A DNA stretch of 41,668 bases, taken from assembly GCA_045540655.1 (NCBI GenBank), contig JAZQHP010000129.1, positions 1 through 41,668 on the forward strand, given 5' to 3'. Below the pieces are notes generated by a model. It was not told where the DNA came from, ran no database searches, and saw nothing but the letters and a program-made list of their open reading frames with translations. The position numbers and the translations under genes were made by a program. This DNA comes from RGIG1959 sp045540655 (GTDB lineage Bacteria; Bacillota; Clostridia; Oscillospirales; Acutalibacteraceae). Within the stretch, counting starts at the first letter, position 1. Each line of letters begins with the position of its first letter. Below are positions 1-8,108 of this stretch, one piece after another.

Positions 1-220
1 GCTGATGTGCGACAACGGATGCGCCCAGCTTCTCAACAGCGTACCGCTGTATCTGGCGGATCAGAAGCCCGCTTTGCGCGGCTTGTCGTTTATCACGTTG
101 TATATGACCGATGAGAGTGCCGACCGTGCGGCGCAGGAGACCGCGTGGTACACGGGGGATGCGCCTGCGGCGCGGGACGCCTTCCCCGGCGGCTTCACCC
201 GCGGCATGAAAAGCCTGTAA
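1..220 (+). CDS. C-terminal fragment of a probable peptidase U32-family protein
   Basis: The reading frame is open from base 2 to the TAA at 218-220, about 72 residues; the start lies outside the window. The visible part has a Cys-containing segment CDNGCAQLLNSVPLYLAD, a hydrophobic stretch ALRGLSFITLYMTDES and the ending FPGGFTRGMKSL. The order (Cys patch, N-S-x-P-L-Y-L-x-D, strand ending in T-D-E-S, then F-T-R-G near the C-terminus) resembles the tail of U32-family proteins such as those linked to collagenase-like and rRNA/tRNA hydroxylation functions. The catalytic part is not visible, so the family is a judgement from the tail only. A symmetrical terminator follows ten bases after the stop. 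Confidence 0.5.
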   Translation, partial: LMCDNGCAQLLNSVPLYLADQKPALRGLSFITLYMTDESADRAAQETAWYTGDAPAARDAFPGGFTRGMKSL

Positions 221-229
221 TATGCCATT

Positions 230-264
230 AAAAAACGCAGATGCGAACAGCAGCTGCGTTTTTT
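230..264. terminator. Bidirectional intrinsic terminator
   Basis: Arms AAAAAACGCAG and CTGCGTTTTTT are separated by about 13 bases. There is an A-run on one side and a T-run on the other, so it can end both the + strand fragment (stop at 220) and the convergent - strand gene that ends at 290. Confidence 0.8.
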
Positions 265-289
265 GGTATATGCATTTTTGGCGGGACGA

Positions 290-2572
290 TCAATCCTTGA
301 GGTGCTCGAGCGGATCCAGATCGTCGTAATGAATGAGATCGTAGTGCGTTTTGGCGAGGATGTTTTTATTCTCGGCATAGACAAACCCTTCGGCGCGCAT
401 GTAGCAGTTCCAGCGCGCATGCTCAAGCTTTTTGAACTTGCGCACGGTGGGGGTGTCGTCCTTGGAGTTATCCTTCACCAGTGCCGGCGCGCGCATGACA
501 AAGGTGGAGTCAAAGGGCGAGGACGGCAGATGCATAGCGAGCATATATTGATGCATGCAGGTGGCAAGCGACGACAGCCGATAATATTCAAAGTTGCAGT
601 ATTCGGCGAATTTGTCGGCGATCATGGCGGGGGTGATGGAGTCTTTGACCGGCGTTTTGCCGTTCACCAACGCCTGATATGTATCCGACAACGCCCACAC
701 AAAGTGGTAGAAGAACGCGGTCTGTTCGTCGCAGGATTGTATCGGGCGTTTTTCGTCCACGGCGGATTTCCGCTTGAACAGACATGTCCGTTTCGGCTTG
801 ACCGTTTCGTCGGGGTCGTCGATCAGACAGCTGTAGCCGCGCAGTTCCTTGAAATTATACAGCGAATCGAAGGCGCCGATGAAGGTGATATCGTAGGAGC
901 AATAGTTGTTCACCGGATGCTTGTCGGGAGAACGGAGCTTCTGGCGCAGGTTTTCGTTCTGTACGTTGTCGTACACCACCGCAAACACCTTGGCGTTGTT
1001 TTGCGGGTTGTAGCGTTTGAACATACTGCGCAGTTTCATCGCGGCTTCGGTGTTGCGGTCGTCCGCGCCCAGACAGACGAACGCGGCGCTCGGATCGTGC
1101 AGGGCGTCGGTGTCGCGGACGATTTGTTCCATACCGCCGCCGAATACATTCACGCCCGCGTGCAGGGTGATGCGGAAGCGGGCTTCGCCGTCGCCGCCTT
1201 CTTCGCCGTAGGCGATCAGCTCGGGGCAGATGCCCATGAGGTAATCGCGCAGGTCTTCGCGGATATCCACGACGTGAATATCGATGATGAAATTATCCAC
1301 AGGCAACTGATAGAACCAGCACAGGGTTTTGAGAAATTCCAGTCCGTACTGGCTGACGCCCGTGATCAGCACGGACAGCACCTTTTTGCCGGGGGTGTAC
1401 AGGAAGTTTTGTTTATCCAGCAGGGTCTTCCATACCAGACGCTTGATGGGGTCAATGCGCTTGATGATGATGGGCATGGATTTCTCCACGCAGTCATACA
1501 GGGCATCGGTGTTCTTGTGGATAGCGGCGTAGGCATCGTTGAGCTGGGCGAAATCGGAGATGTAGAGGCTGTCGGCGAAATTCTTGAACGCGGCCTCGGT
1601 CTGCAGATTGTCGCCCTTGACCATAGTCAGTGAATCCAGCACGCAGACGTTGCATTCCTTGGAGGCGCTGACATACAGGATCACCGGTCTGTCTTTGCGT
1701 TTCTTGACGGGTTGCTTGTCGTAATATTCCGCCAGACGGCACGCCTGATAGACATTTTCGGTTTCATCCTCGCCGATGAGGAAGTAGGAGACGGGGGATT
1801 TGGTGCGGTGTTTATAATAATGGCGCAGTTTTTCATCCACCACGAGCAGGTCATCCTTGTAGCAGATGCCGCGCAGGCGGCGCACTTCGGTCAACAGGTT
1901 GAAGCTCTTTTCATTTTCCTCGTCGAACACGTCACAGAAGATCAGCAGGGGCTTTTTGTGCCTCTTCGTGTAGTCTTCGTAAATACTTTTGGCGAGCGTG
2001 CACGATGCGGCGGTCAGCTCGTTGAAGACGAAAATGTCTTTGCAGGGAGACAGGTGTTCGGCGCGGAAGTGCTGCGAGACGCTGTGGATCAGATCGATCA
2101 AGCTGATGATCGCGAGGATCGGCGCGCTCACCGCCACGATCGAAAACAGACATTTGACATAGTCGATGACACCGGAAGAGAAGATCGCATTCTCACTCGC
2201 TTTTTCCAGTTCGGCGAAGATGGTTTTGAAATCAAAGTCGCCGAAGAACATTTTCAAGGCGCTTTGCACCGACAGCAAAAACGCATTGCCGACGACGGGA
2301 TACGGCGTATCGTTGTAGGTACAGAGCAGAGGGAAAAATAAGAATAAAGCGGCGATAAATACGCACAGGATGAAGCCGTAGCACATCGAGCGCAACAGCG
2401 TCTTTTTCTTGTGGTAGCGATAGATGCACAAGCCGATGCCGAGCACCAGCCCCAGCGCAACAACAATACACACGCCGATGTACAGCTTGGTCATGAAGGT
2501 GCCGTTACTCATAAAATTCAGCGGCGGAAACACCCGCTCGAATATATCGCACAAAACATCCCAGATAGCCAT
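290..2572 (-). CDS. Membrane protein with Rossmann-like (TrkA-N/RCK-like) region and C-terminal RyR-like domain
   Basis: 760 residues from the ATG at 2572, preceded by GGAGG at about 9 bases. A longer upstream reading (to 2629) would start inside the promoter. Three strongly hydrophobic segments lie near residues 29-51, 62-84 and 138-163. Between the last two, SALKMFFGDFDF could be a re-entrant or pore-like segment. After the membrane part, KDIFVFNELTAASCTLAKSI (about 178) resembles the first strand and helix of an RCK/TrkA-N domain. SVLITGVSQYGLEFLKTL (about 395) looks like a second Rossmann GxxxxG loop. The last about 47 residues (EHARWNCYMRAEGFVY, then KTHYDLIHYDDL) match the bacterial RyR pattern of His-x-x-Trp, Gly-Tyr/Phe-Val-Tyr and His-x-x-Leu. 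Such architectures suggest a ligand-gated channel or signalling protein; the actual function is unknown. It is monocistronic. Confidence 0.7.
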   Translation of the reverse strand: MAIWDVLCDIFERVFPPLNFMSNGTFMTKLYIGVCIVVALGLVLGIGLCIYRYHKKKTLLRSMCYGFILCVFIAALFLFFPLLCTYNDTPYPVVGNAFLLSVQSALKMFFGDFDFKTIFAELEKASENAIFSSGVIDYVKCLFSIVAVSAPILAIISLIDLIHSVSQHFRAEHLSPCKDIFVFNELTAASCTLAKSIYEDYTKRHKKPLLIFCDVFDEENEKSFNLLTEVRRLRGICYKDDLLVVDEKLRHYYKHRTKSPVSYFLIGEDETENVYQACRLAEYYDKQPVKKRKDRPVILYVSASKECNVCVLDSLTMVKGDNLQTEAAFKNFADSLYISDFAQLNDAYAAIHKNTDALYDCVEKSMPIIIKRIDPIKRLVWKTLLDKQNFLYTPGKKVLSVLITGVSQYGLEFLKTLCWFYQLPVDNFIIDIHVVDIREDLRDYLMGICPELIAYGEEGGDGEARFRITLHAGVNVFGGGMEQIVRDTDALHDPSAAFVCLGADDRNTEAAMKLRSMFKRYNPQNNAKVFAVVYDNVQNENLRQKLRSPDKHPVNNYCSYDITFIGAFDSLYNFKELRGYSCLIDDPDETVKPKRTCLFKRKSAVDEKRPIQSCDEQTAFFYHFVWALSDTYQALVNGKTPVKDSITPAMIADKFAEYCNFEYYRLSSLATCMHQYMLAMHLPSSPFDSTFVMRAPALVKDNSKDDTPTVRKFKKLEHARWNCYMRAEGFVYAENKNILAKTHYDLIHYDDLDPLEHLKD

Positions 2573-2617
2573 GGATACGCTCCTCCGTTTATTCACGAAA
2601 TCTGTCGATCTGCGTCT

Positions 2618-2646
2618 ATCATAGCACAAACGCGGGCGGATTGCAA
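2618..2646 (-). promoter_or_regulatory. Promoter of the RyR-like membrane protein gene
   Basis: On the - strand: -35 TTGCAA (2641-2646), 17-base spacer, -10 TATGAT (2618-2623), with TGC just before the -10 (extended -10). Transcription should begin near 2611, about 40 bases upstream of the ATG at 2572. Confidence 0.65.
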
Positions 2647-2672
2647 GCGCCCGCCGGCTGTCTGCCGCTGAA

Positions 2673-2705
2673 CAAAAAACCGCCCTGTCATGCGACAGGG
2701 CGGTT
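2673..2705 (-). terminator. Intrinsic terminator of rny
   Basis: Perfect ten-base arms CCGCCCTGTC / GACAGGGCGG with a four-base loop. On the - strand they are followed by a run of six T (2674-2679). It begins 12 bases after the RNase Y stop codon. Confidence 0.9.
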
Positions 2706-2716
2706 GAGAGTTCCGA

Positions 2717-4291
2717 TTATTTCGCGTAATCGACGGCGCGATTCTCGCGGATGAGGTTGATCTTGATCTGACCGGGATAATCCATGTTGTCCTCGATCTT
2801 CTTGGCGATATCGCGGGCAAGCAGGGTCATCTGATCGTCGGAGATCACTTCGGGTTTGACGATGATGCGCACCTCGCGACCCGCCTGGATCGCAAAGGAG
2901 CGTTCCACGCCGTTGAACTCGTTGGCGAGTTCTTCGAGCTTCTCAAGACGCTTGATGTAGTTCTCGAGATTCTCGCGGCGCGCGCCGGGACGAGCGGCGG
3001 AAATCGCGTCGGCGGCCTGCACCAGGCACGCGACGACGGTCTGCGCTTCCACGTCGCCGTGGTGCGCCTGGATCGCATGAACGACCGCTTCGCTTTCCTT
3101 GTACTTTCTCGTCACGTCCACGCCGATTTCCACGTGCGAGCCTTCCACTTCGTGGTCAATCGCCTTGCCGATGTCATGCAACAAGCCGGCACGGCGCGCC
3201 ACCACGGGATCGATGCCCAGCTCGCTGGCCATGATGCCCGACAGGAACGCGACCTCCATCGAGTGGTTGAGGACGTTCTGACCGTAGCTGGTGCGGTAAT
3301 GCAAGCGACCGAGCAGGCGCATGATTTCGGGGTGAATGCCGCGAAGACCCGTTTCCAGCACGGCGCGCTCGCCTTCCTGCTTGATGGTCTGCTCCACCTC
3401 GCGGCGGGCTTTTTCCACCATTTCTTCGATGCGGGCGGGATGGATACGACCGTCGGAAATGAGGCGTTCCACCGCGATGCGCGCGATTTCGCGGCGCACG
3501 GGATCGAAGCAGGACAGGGTGATCGCTTCGGGGGTATCGTCGATAATGAGATCCACACCCGTGAGGGTTTCAATGGTGCGGATGTTGCGGCCTTCGCGGC
3601 CGATGATGCGGCCCTTCATTTCGTCGTTGGGGAGCGGCACCACGGAAACGGTGGCTTCCGCGACCTGATCCGCGGCAACGCGCTGAATGGCCTGCGAGAT
3701 CAAGGCGCGGGCGCGGGCGTCCGCTTCTTCCTTGAGCTGGGCTTCGATTTCGTTGATGCAACGGGCTTTTTCGTGGGTCAGCTCGTCGGTCAGGGTGTTA
3801 AGCAGGTATTCCTTGGCTTGTTCCACCGTGAAACCGGAAATGCGTTCGAGCAGTTCAAACTGCCCTTTTTTGAGAGCTTCCACATCCGCCAGACGCGCTT
3901 CGATTTCGCGTTGTTTCTTGGCGATCTGGTCTTCTTTCTTTTCGCAATTTTCAATCTTGCGATCGAGCGATTCTTCTTTTTGCTGCAGGCGATTTTCCTG
4001 GCGCTGCAGTTCTTTGCGGCGGTCCTTGTTCTCGCGCTCGGCTTCGTTGCGCAGGCGATGGATCTCGTCCTTCGCTTCGAGAAGCGCTTCCTTCTTACGG
4101 CGGGACGCGGCATCGTTGGCTTCCTTGCGGATGCGTTCGGCTTCCGCTTCGGCGGAACCGATTACGGCCTCCGCTTCACGGCGGCGGTGTTCAATACCGC
4201 GCTTGAAAGCGATCAGACCCGCAACCACAGCGCCCACGATCAGCGCGACAACGCCGACGAGGATCACCACCCAAAAGGGTACAGGGTTCAT
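2717..4291 (-). CDS. rny: Ribonuclease Y
   Basis: 524 residues, close to the usual about 520 for RNase Y, the membrane-anchored endoribonuclease that initiates mRNA decay in Bacillota. The N-terminus MNPVPFWVVILVGVVALIVG is a single membrane anchor. A long charged coiled coil follows (about residues 30-190, rich in E, K and R). Next is a KH domain with MKGRIIGREGRNIRTIE (about 215-280), then an HD domain with LLHDIGKAIDHEVEGSH (metal-binding His-Asp near 370). The ATG at 4291 is chosen because AGGAGGTG lies 7 bases upstream and the protein then begins directly with the anchor; a reading from 4354 adds an unsupported stretch. It is monocistronic, with a strong terminator downstream and a promoter far upstream. 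Confidence 0.97.
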   Translation of the reverse strand: MNPVPFWVVILVGVVALIVGAVVAGLIAFKRGIEHRRREAEAVIGSAEAEAERIRKEANDAASRRKKEALLEAKDEIHRLRNEAERENKDRRKELQRQENRLQQKEESLDRKIENCEKKEDQIAKKQREIEARLADVEALKKGQFELLERISGFTVEQAKEYLLNTLTDELTHEKARCINEIEAQLKEEADARARALISQAIQRVAADQVAEATVSVVPLPNDEMKGRIIGREGRNIRTIETLTGVDLIIDDTPEAITLSCFDPVRREIARIAVERLISDGRIHPARIEEMVEKARREVEQTIKQEGERAVLETGLRGIHPEIMRLLGRLHYRTSYGQNVLNHSMEVAFLSGIMASELGIDPVVARRAGLLHDIGKAIDHEVEGSHVEIGVDVTRKYKESEAVVHAIQAHHGDVEAQTVVACLVQAADAISAARPGARRENLENYIKRLEKLEELANEFNGVERSFAIQAGREVRIIVKPEVISDDQMTLLARDIAKKIEDNMDYPGQIKINLIRENRAVDYAK

Positions 4292-4578
4292 CGTTTGGCA
4301 CCTCCTGAAATGATGTTCGGGGGTGTTAACTATGCTATGTAAATGCACATGCACGAAAACGCCTGCCGACGGGCCGTCAAAACAAAACGGTCAAAGGAAA
4401 GGGGCAACCGCCCCCGGAATATCCGTCGGGAGTACGTCCAACATACAGAGAGCTTTACGAAACGGACGCCGTCCGCCGTACAGTTAACGCTCCCCTGTCA
4501 AGAAAACTTGAGAAAGTTTATACCGTTCTCATGGCGGCAAACGGGACTCAAAAAACCGAAAAGAATCCCTTTTACCTA
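4292..4578 (-). other. Long 5' leader of rny
   Basis: About 290 bases without a convincing gene lie between the rny start and the promoter at 4585-4614. Short inverted repeats are visible: GGGGC/GCCCC around 4401-4414 and CGGAC/GTCCG around 4465-4477. I recognise no known riboswitch, and no terminator with a T-run is visible. The untranslated status depends on the promoter call. Confidence 0.45.
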
Positions 4579-4584
4579 TTTTAT

Positions 4585-4614
4585 ACTATATAACTTTTTA
4601 CTACTTCTTGTCAA
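4585..4614 (-). promoter_or_regulatory. Probable rny promoter
   Basis: On the - strand: perfect -35 TTGACA (4609-4614), 18-base spacer, -10 TATAGT (4585-4590) in an AT-rich stretch. Confidence 0.6.
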
Positions 4615-4707
4615 GGCTTTTGTGCGTTTCTTTGGGATATTTTTATAAAAATCAAGCAAAAATGTGTCACAAGGGCGCGAAACCGCGCAAAAACCTTCGC
4701 CACCCTC

Positions 4708-4736
4708 TTTACGAATAACGGAAAATGTGGTATACT
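4708..4736 (+). promoter_or_regulatory. Promoter of the SNF2 helicase gene
   Basis: -35 TTTACG (4708-4713), 17-base spacer, -10 TATACT (4731-4736) preceded by TGG (extended -10). It lies about 35 bases upstream of the ATG at 4773. Confidence 0.7.
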
Positions 4737-4772
4737 ATTACACCCCCAATACGACTAAAGGAGCTGCTGTAT

Positions 4773-7700
4773 ATGGCGATCTTCAATCTGCAAAAAATTG
4801 CCGCTGTCGCCCAGAACCGACAGGTGTACCTGCGAGGCGTGGCGTGCTATAACGGCGGCTTTGTGCGTCGCACCGAACGGTTTACGGGCGGCGTGTATGA
4901 GGAAATTCTGCAAGCGCAGGTGGACACCGATGACCATCGCTCGGCGGTGGCGTGCGAGGTCGGTTTCGACTATGACGGGCGTCCCGCCTACATGACCTGC
5001 AGTTGCCCCGTGTATCAGGCGGGCGGCGGCGCGTGCAAGCACATTGTCGCCGCGCTGGTTCATAAATATTATGCCGACATGGTCGGCGGCATGCGGCAGG
5101 CGCCTGTGGTGCGCCCGTCGCTTCCCAAGCAGACCGATACGGTTGCCGCGTCGATGATCGCACGGTATATGGATGCGCAGGCGGCGCGGCTCGCGGCGCA
5201 CACGACCGACGACGAAGGTCCCGTGCGGCTGTTCCCGCGCCTGCATATCCACGGACAGGCGGTGTCGCTGTCCTGCTCGGTGGGGCGCGGCAAGACGTAT
5301 GTCCTGCGGGATCTGCGGGACTTTTGTGCCGCGGTGACGGAGCATCGCTCGGTCACCTACGGCAAGGATCTGACCTTTTATCATCATCCCGAGCGGTTTG
5401 CCGCCGAGGATCGGGCGTTGCTTCGCTTTATCATGGGGCAGTTGCCGCCCGTGCCGCGCGGCGTAACGGGCGGGCACGCCGTGCGGGAGCTGGAGCTGAC
5501 GCCGATGGCGCTGGATGTGCTGTTGTCGATGCTCCGCGACCGCGAGACGGAATGCCATCTGTACGGCGCGGTGCGCACGGTGACCGTGCGACGCGCCGAT
5601 CCTGCCGTGACGGTGACGGTGGAGCGGGCGGACGACGGCGTGCGGCTGAAGACGGAGCCCGAGCCCGTGACGCTGTGCGGCAGTCGCCGCCGCTACGTGT
5701 GGCTGGGCAGTACGCTGTATGCTTGCTCGACGGCGTTTGCCGAGCGGGTCGGTCCGCTTCTGGACGCCCTGCAGGCGGCGCACGGACAACTGTATATCGC
5801 ACAAAAGGATCTGCCCGAGCTGTGCCTCGGCGCGATCAAAGCCGCCGCCGAACTCATCACGCTCCACGGCGATACGGAGGTGCTCGAGGCATACGCTGCG
5901 CAGGTGCCGACGGCGGAGCTGTATCTGGATGCACCGTCGCCCAATACGATCGCGGCAAAACTGCTGTTCTGTTACGGGGATCGCCGTGTCAACGGCTTCA
6001 CCGATGAGGAGCTCGACGGGGTGCGGCGGGATACGCTGGAAGAATACCGCCTGCGGTTGCTGGTGAGCACCTTCTTCCCCGAGGAAGGCGGTCCCGACGG
6101 ACGGCGGGTGCTCAGCGGCACCGACGAGCAGATTTATGCGTTTGTCACCGACGGTGTGGCGGTACTCGGACGGGAGATGTCCGTGTATGCCGGCGACCGT
6201 TTCAAAGCCATCGGCGTGGTCGGTGCGCCGCGTGTCCACATCGGCGTGCGGATGCAAAGCGACCTGCTGGAGGTGGAGATGGACGCGCAGGATATGAGCG
6301 AGGAGGACATGAACGCCCTGCTGGCGTCCTATCGCGAGAAACGCCGTTATCACCGCTTGCCGTCGGGTGCGTTTATGACGCTGTCCGACCCGACGTTGCA
6401 GGGTTTGCACGCGGTAGCAAGCGGCATCGGCGACGACGGCACGGTCGGCGGACGGTTTACCCTGCCGATGTATCGTGCGCTGTATCTTGACCGCGTACTG
6501 CGGGATCATCCGTCGCTTCGCCTGACGCGTGATGAGGGTTTCCGACGTCTGGTGCGCGACATCAACGCCGTCGCGGATGCGGACTATGCACCGCCCGCGT
6601 CGCTCGCATCGGTGCTGCGCAATTATCAGAAAACAGGCTTCCGCTGGTTGAAAACGCTCGAACGCTACGGCTTCGGCGGCATCCTGGCGGATGATATGGG
6701 TCTGGGTAAGACCCTGCAGATGATTTCCCTGATTCTCGACGCGAAGGAGCGCGGAGAGACCCGTCCGTCGCTCGTGGTGTGCCCCGCGTCGCTGGTGTAC
6801 AACTGGAAACAGGAGTTTGCGAAATTCGCGCCCGCTGTGCGGGTGGCGGCGGTGGTCGGCACGCGCGATATCCGCGAGCAGATCCTGCGCGAGGACGCGG
6901 AGGTATTCATCACCTCCTACGATCTGCTCAAGCGCGACCGCGAGCTGTATATGTCGCGGGTGTTTGCTTATCATGTGCTCGATGAAGCGCAGTATATTAA
7001 AAACGCCAATACCCACACCGCCAAGGCGGTCAAAAGCATCCCGAGCGAGCATCGCTTTGCGCTGACGGGTACGCCGATCGAGAATCGGTTGAGCGAGCTG
7101 TGGAGCATCTTTGATTTCCTGATGCCCGGCTTCCTGTACGGCTACGCCCGCTTCCGCGAGACGCTCGAGCGCCCCATCGTGCAGGAGCAGGATGAGGAAG
7201 CGCTTCGCCGTCTGAATCGGCTGGTGATGCCGTTTGTGTTGCGCCGCCTGAAAAAGGACGTGCTGGCAGAACTGCCCGACAAGCACGAATCGGTCGTGCG
7301 CGTGGCGCTCGAGGAGGAACAGCGCGAGCTGTATCGCGCGAATCTGTCGCTGTTGCGGCGGGAACTGCAGGAGCACGGACTGCGCCGCAACCACATCACG
7401 GTGCTGGCGATGCTTACGCGCCTGCGTCAGCTTTGCTGTTCGCCGTCGCTTTGCTACGAGGATTATCAGGGACAAAGCGCCAAGACCGACGCGTGCATGG
7501 AACTGCTTTGCGAGGCGATCGACGGCGGGCATAAGGTGTTGCTGTTCTCGCAGTTCACCTCCATGCTTGATCTGCTTGCCGAGCGGCTGACCAAGGAAGG
7601 CATCGCGTTTTACGAACTGCGCGGCTCCACCTCCAAGGAACAGCGGATGCAACGCGTCGAAGCGTTCAACCGCGACGATGTCCCCGTGTTTCTCATTTCG

Positions 7701-7985
7701 CTCAAGGCGGGCGGCACGGGTCTGAATCTCACGGGTGCGGATGTGGTGATCCATTTTGATCCGTGGTGGAACGTATCCGCCCAGAATCAGGCGACCGACC
7801 GCGCCCACCGCATCGGACAAACCCGCACCGTGCAGGTGTATAAGCTGATTGCGGCGGATACGGTGGAGGAGAAGATTCTGGCGATGCAGGAGCGCAAGCA
7901 AGCGCTTGCCGAAGCGGTGGTGCATGAGGGCGACGATATGCTGTCGGGCATGACCGCCGAGGAATTGCTCGCGTTGTTGGAATGA
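4773..7985 (+). CDS. SNF2-family DEAD-like helicase with N-terminal SWIM zinc finger
   Basis: 1070 residues. The ATG at 4773 follows AAAGGAG; an earlier in-frame ATG at 4725 would overlap the -10 box. A SWIM zinc finger is near the N-terminus (C76-x-C78, C88-x-H90 in CSCPVYQAGGGACKH). A long middle region corresponds in position to the bacterial SNF2-associated domain. The C-terminal half is a SNF2/RecA pair: Walker A ADDMGLGKT (about 640), DEAQ box (about 737), LTGTPIEN (motif III), LFSQFTSMLD, then LKAGGTGLNLTGADVVIHFD and ATDRAHRIGQ (motifs V and VI, about 990-1015). Members are ATP-dependent translocases acting on protein-DNA or RNA polymerase complexes. The exact role here is unknown. 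It is a single-gene unit ending at a strong hairpin. Confidence 0.93.
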   Translation: MAIFNLQKIAAVAQNRQVYLRGVACYNGGFVRRTERFTGGVYEEILQAQVDTDDHRSAVACEVGFDYDGRPAYMTCSCPVYQAGGGACKHIVAALVHKYYADMVGGMRQAPVVRPSLPKQTDTVAASMIARYMDAQAARLAAHTTDDEGPVRLFPRLHIHGQAVSLSCSVGRGKTYVLRDLRDFCAAVTEHRSVTYGKDLTFYHHPERFAAEDRALLRFIMGQLPPVPRGVTGGHAVRELELTPMALDVLLSMLRDRETECHLYGAVRTVTVRRADPAVTVTVERADDGVRLKTEPEPVTLCGSRRRYVWLGSTLYACSTAFAERVGPLLDALQAAHGQLYIAQKDLPELCLGAIKAAAELITLHGDTEVLEAYAAQVPTAELYLDAPSPNTIAAKLLFCYGDRRVNGFTDEELDGVRRDTLEEYRLRLLVSTFFPEEGGPDGRRVLSGTDEQIYAFVTDGVAVLGREMSVYAGDRFKAIGVVGAPRVHIGVRMQSDLLEVEMDAQDMSEEDMNALLASYREKRRYHRLPSGAFMTLSDPTLQGLHAVASGIGDDGTVGGRFTLPMYRALYLDRVLRDHPSLRLTRDEGFRRLVRDINAVADADYAPPASLASVLRNYQKTGFRWLKTLERYGFGGILADDMGLGKTLQMISLILDAKERGETRPSLVVCPASLVYNWKQEFAKFAPAVRVAAVVGTRDIREQILREDAEVFITSYDLLKRDRELYMSRVFAYHVLDEAQYIKNANTHTAKAVKSIPSEHRFALTGTPIENRLSELWSIFDFLMPGFLYGYARFRETLERPIVQEQDEEALRRLNRLVMPFVLRRLKKDVLAELPDKHESVVRVALEEEQRELYRANLSLLRRELQEHGLRRNHITVLAMLTRLRQLCCSPSLCYEDYQGQSAKTDACMELLCEAIDGGHKVLLFSQFTSMLDLLAERLTKEGIAFYELRGSTSKEQRMQRVEAFNRDDVPVFLISLKAGGTGLNLTGADVVIHFDPWWNVSAQNQATDRAHRIGQTRTVQVYKLIAADTVEEKILAMQERKQALAEAVVHEGDDMLSGMTAEELLALLE

Positions 7986-8017
7986 GCCCCCGGGTTGTGC
8001 GCAACGTCAACACTCAT

Positions 8018-8067
8018 AAACAGAGAGCGTAGGACGGGAGTTTACTCCCGCCCTACGCTCTCTGTTT
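8018..8067. terminator. Very long hairpin, bidirectional terminator or palindromic repeat
   Basis: Two 24-base arms (8018-8041 and 8044-8067) pair completely except for one G-T position, around a two-base centre. The outer ends are AAACAGAGAGCG and CGCTCTCTGTTT; the inner core is GGGAGT/ACTCCC. It lies between the convergent SNF2 gene (stop 7985) and hydrolase gene (stop 8109). The outer A/T runs are short, so a repeat-element origin is also possible. Confidence 0.7.
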
Positions 8068-8108
8068 ATCATTCTCCGCTGAGAACAGAATCTTCTTTTG
8101 GTATATCT

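Noticed and set aside
3059..4342. Antisense + strand ORF over rny
   Set aside because: Phe-rich mirror of the coiled coil; RNase Y is unambiguous on the - strand.
4343..4648. Possible 101-residue gene in the rny leader, + strand
   Set aside because: No ribosome-binding site, Arg/Lys-rich random-looking text, and it overlaps the - strand promoter.
4755..7925. Antisense ORF of over 1000 codons on the - strand within the SNF2 gene
   Set aside because: It is a shadow of G/C-rich third positions; it has no family motifs or ribosome-binding site, and the opposite strand has all SNF2 motifs.
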